Below, one piece after another: positions 62,178-64,000 of a stretch of 64,000 nucleotides of DNA. A program made the translations under genes and the position numbers. The DNA lies in NCBI GenBank assembly GCA_009746045.1, contig RPFO01000175.1:6051666-6115665 (forward strand). The letters are read 5' to 3'. Source of the stretch: Mesostigma viride (taxonomy: Eukaryota; Streptophyta; Mesostigmatophyceae; Mesostigmatales; Mesostigmataceae). Every line of letters begins with the position of its first letter. Positions within the stretch are counted from its first letter, which is position 1. The notes under the pieces were generated by a model. The model was not told the origin of the DNA. It searched no databases and saw nothing but the letters and a program-made list of their open reading frames with translations.

Positions 62178-63400
62178 CTTGAGATGTTGTCCCCTGTAAA
62201 TAGTCAATCACCCCTAGTGGGACGAACAGTTGTACATAGTAATGGGGGTGTCCCTCTTGTGCAGCAGCAAGGGGTTGGGAATGATGAGGTGCTTCCACTC
62301 AATGATTGCAATAACGCTGCTGCAGCAGTGGAATTCCCTGTGCCTGTGGCAGGTGCAGGGTCTCCAGTTGTTGGGGTTGACTCTGGGAGTCAAGCCGCCA
62401 GACTGGAAGGACCTGCAGCTTCTGTGGGAACCGGGGCTGGCTCTGGGAGCCGAGCTACCTTGGAGGAGGTCCCTGGAGCAAGAGAACAGCAGGTGGGTCG
62501 TGCTATCCCAAGCACACAGTCTTTGTCACGTTCCTCTCTGTGCAGCCAGGCTGACAGGGGGTTGAGCTATGCTCAGGCTGGAAACACTCTACACCATATC
62601 TTTGGCCACTCTAAGCAGGCAGAGATGTTTGCTTGGAAGATTGGCAAGGAGCCTTTGCTAGAGGCCTGCAGTGCAGCTGCTCAGAATTGTGTCTGTCAGG
62701 AGAATGCTGTTCGCCTCCCACAGTCCCATGCCAGAGAACCTGCTAGAGAGCGGGGGGATATCCAGGTGGACATCCAACACATCAGGGGCATGTATCTGTT
62801 GGTGGGGGTGGATAGGTTTAGCAGATATAGGTTGCTGACCATTCTTCCTGGAATGCAGGAGCATCAGCTGTTGATGGGTCTCCAGTCTTTGTTGCCAGGC
62901 TTTGGGGTGTACACCAAGGTGCAAGCTGACTTGCAGTTTGACTGCTTGATCAAGCTGGCTGACCAGCTTCCTTGTAAGTTGGTAGTGGTCCCTAGGGAAT
63001 GCCATGGGCAGCAGGGAGCTGTAGAGAGATCTATACGTGAAGTAAAAACAGTGGTGCTAGCAGCTAGGAGTGTGCCTGTTGTGGCATCAGCTCTAGAGAA
63101 AGCAGCTTGGTGTAAGGGGATTGAGGAGCAGCTTAACCACAGGGTAACCTATTACTATGATGGTGTGGCAGTCTCTCCCCTGGCATTGCAGTTTGGTATG
63201 CTATCACAGGACGTGGTGGCAGCCTGCCTGAAGAAGGCAGACAGGGTGTTTTCCAGATTGAGGCGTAAGGACAAGGGTTGGAAAATGCTGAGGCCCCAGG
63301 TGGGACTGAGGGTCAGGATGTGGAAGGAACCGTCATTACCAGGCAAGCGTGGCAAGTGGCAAGATGGGCAGGTAACCCATGTTGAGAAGCTAACCATTCT
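62178..63400 (+). CDS. Retrotransposon Pol, integrase region
   Basis: This frame is the same as that of the 3' part of gag and follows its TGA directly; an ATG is at 62184. After ~130 residues of linker comes an imperfect HHCC-like segment (HHIFGH, later CVC). The rve core follows with DIQVDIQHI, LLVGVDRFSRYRLL, VQADLQFD and GAVERSIREVK, which gives an Asp, a second Asp and a Glu 32 residues after it. A C-terminal WKMLRPQVGLRVRMWKE then leads to the HV(E/K)-type end. The frame becomes nonsensical near 63390; the adjacent frame carries the continuation (KHVYRLSWAHVKE). The enzyme inserts element DNA into the host genome. Confidence 0.8.
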
Positions 63401-64000
63401 TGTCTGGTGGCTTTGGAGAGTAATCCCAAGCACGTGTACAGGCTATCCTGGGCTCACGTCAAGGAGAGAAGGCCAACTGCAATCTGGCCTGAAGACGGCC
63501 CTGATCCTCCCTTGGAGGGAGATGAGCAGGATGAGAGCCAGGCAGCAGATGCTAACCCACCATGCTTGGATTATGGTCTGTCCTGGATGGATGAGGGTGA
63601 GCAGGAGTCTGCTGAGACGTCTGTCACAAGGCCAGAGGTGGCCAGGGCTGCACCACAGTCCAGGGGGCTGCTTATGGCGGACATCATTCGAGCTCTGCAG
63701 AACAGCAAGCGTGATCCCAAGGTATCTAAGCTCACGGGATGGGGGTCATGTGGGGCACCAGCACTAGAAGTGGATACCAACTCACAGGTGTCCATTCTAA
63801 GGGTAGAGGATGCTGCAGGCTTGCAGTGGTCATCCCCTAGCTGCCTAGCTGTGTCTGATTTCTCTGGGAATGTGTCCATGAAGATCTTGGGAGAAGTGAG
63901 TGTGCCTATCCTGGGGGTGCCCACCACGTTCAGTGTGGTTGAAGGGTATCAGGGGCCTGCCATTCTAGGTCAGAACTTCTTGTGCTTACCAGGGGTGAGG
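63400..64000 (+). pseudogene. Retrotransposon Pol, aspartic-protease-like region after the integrase, truncated by the window
   Basis: In the frame one base off from the integrase ORF, the reading ANHSCLVALESNPKHVYRL leads through an acidic linker to LEVDTNSQVSILRVEDAAGL. It then passes through beta-rich sequence to PAILGQNFLCLPGVR at the right edge. DTxxxVSIL followed ~60 residues later by ILGxxFL is the retropepsin pattern, although the usual DTG/DSG reads DTN. RT and RNase H would lie beyond position 64000. A frame change of one base separates this part from the integrase. Confidence 0.65.

Larger units (their letters stand above)
61108..64000 (+). mobile_element. LTR-type retrotransposon, gag-INT-PR order, right end outside the window
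   Basis: Gag with a zinc knuckle, an integrase core and a protease-like domain occur in that order on the plus strand with no intervening LTR or gap. At least two frameshifts are present, so this copy is probably inactive. No LTR or primer-binding site is identified on the left side. The superfamily (copia, gypsy or other) cannot be fixed without the RT. Confidence 0.75.

Overview
The window is nuclear DNA of a eukaryote. Spliced genes with GT-AG introns, very long microsatellites, non-LTR and LTR retroelements and a hAT-type DNA transposon all point that way. Coding exons are GC-rich with GC-rich third positions. A PanB with an organelle-type N-terminal extension and Ig-like repeats resembling HYDIN/ASH domains would fit a unicellular alga or a similar flagellated protist. 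That lineage call is inference and the species is not identified.

Layout. (1) Positions 1-2797, minus strand: the first four exons of a DHX35-like DEAH-box RNA helicase, which runs off the left edge. (2) Positions 3466-8816, plus strand: a five-exon ketopantoate hydroxymethyltransferase gene (panB), head-to-head with the helicase across about 670 bp. (3) Positions 8817-18600: a transposon-rich gap. It holds degenerate copies of a non-LTR retrotransposon ORF1, a 1,387-bp hAT-type element nested in one of them with an exact 8-bp target duplication, and an uninterrupted (TTG)915 tract of 2,745 bp. (4) Positions 18682-51310, plus strand: one six-exon gene whose reading frames join in phase into a predicted 9,542-residue protein. 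It has six midasin/dynein-type AAA modules, a helical linker of about 3,000 residues, Ig-like ASH/HYDIN-type repeats and three C-terminal VWA domains. (5) Positions 51311-64000: a second repeat-rich region. It holds a non-LTR RT relic, ~185-bp tandem monomers leading into another ORF1 copy, a transposase-like relic, a ~70-bp satellite that flips orientation, an unrecognised frameshifted coding block, and the gag-integrase-protease part of an LTR-type retrotransposon cut by the right edge.

The strongest candidate for something undescribed is the giant gene. It places a whole AAA hexamer and three VWA domains (the MoxR-VWA/midasin partnership) in one chain about twice the size of midasin. The retroelement at the right edge is also unusual, because its aspartic-protease-like domain lies after the integrase rather than before it. 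The two housekeeping genes look ordinary.
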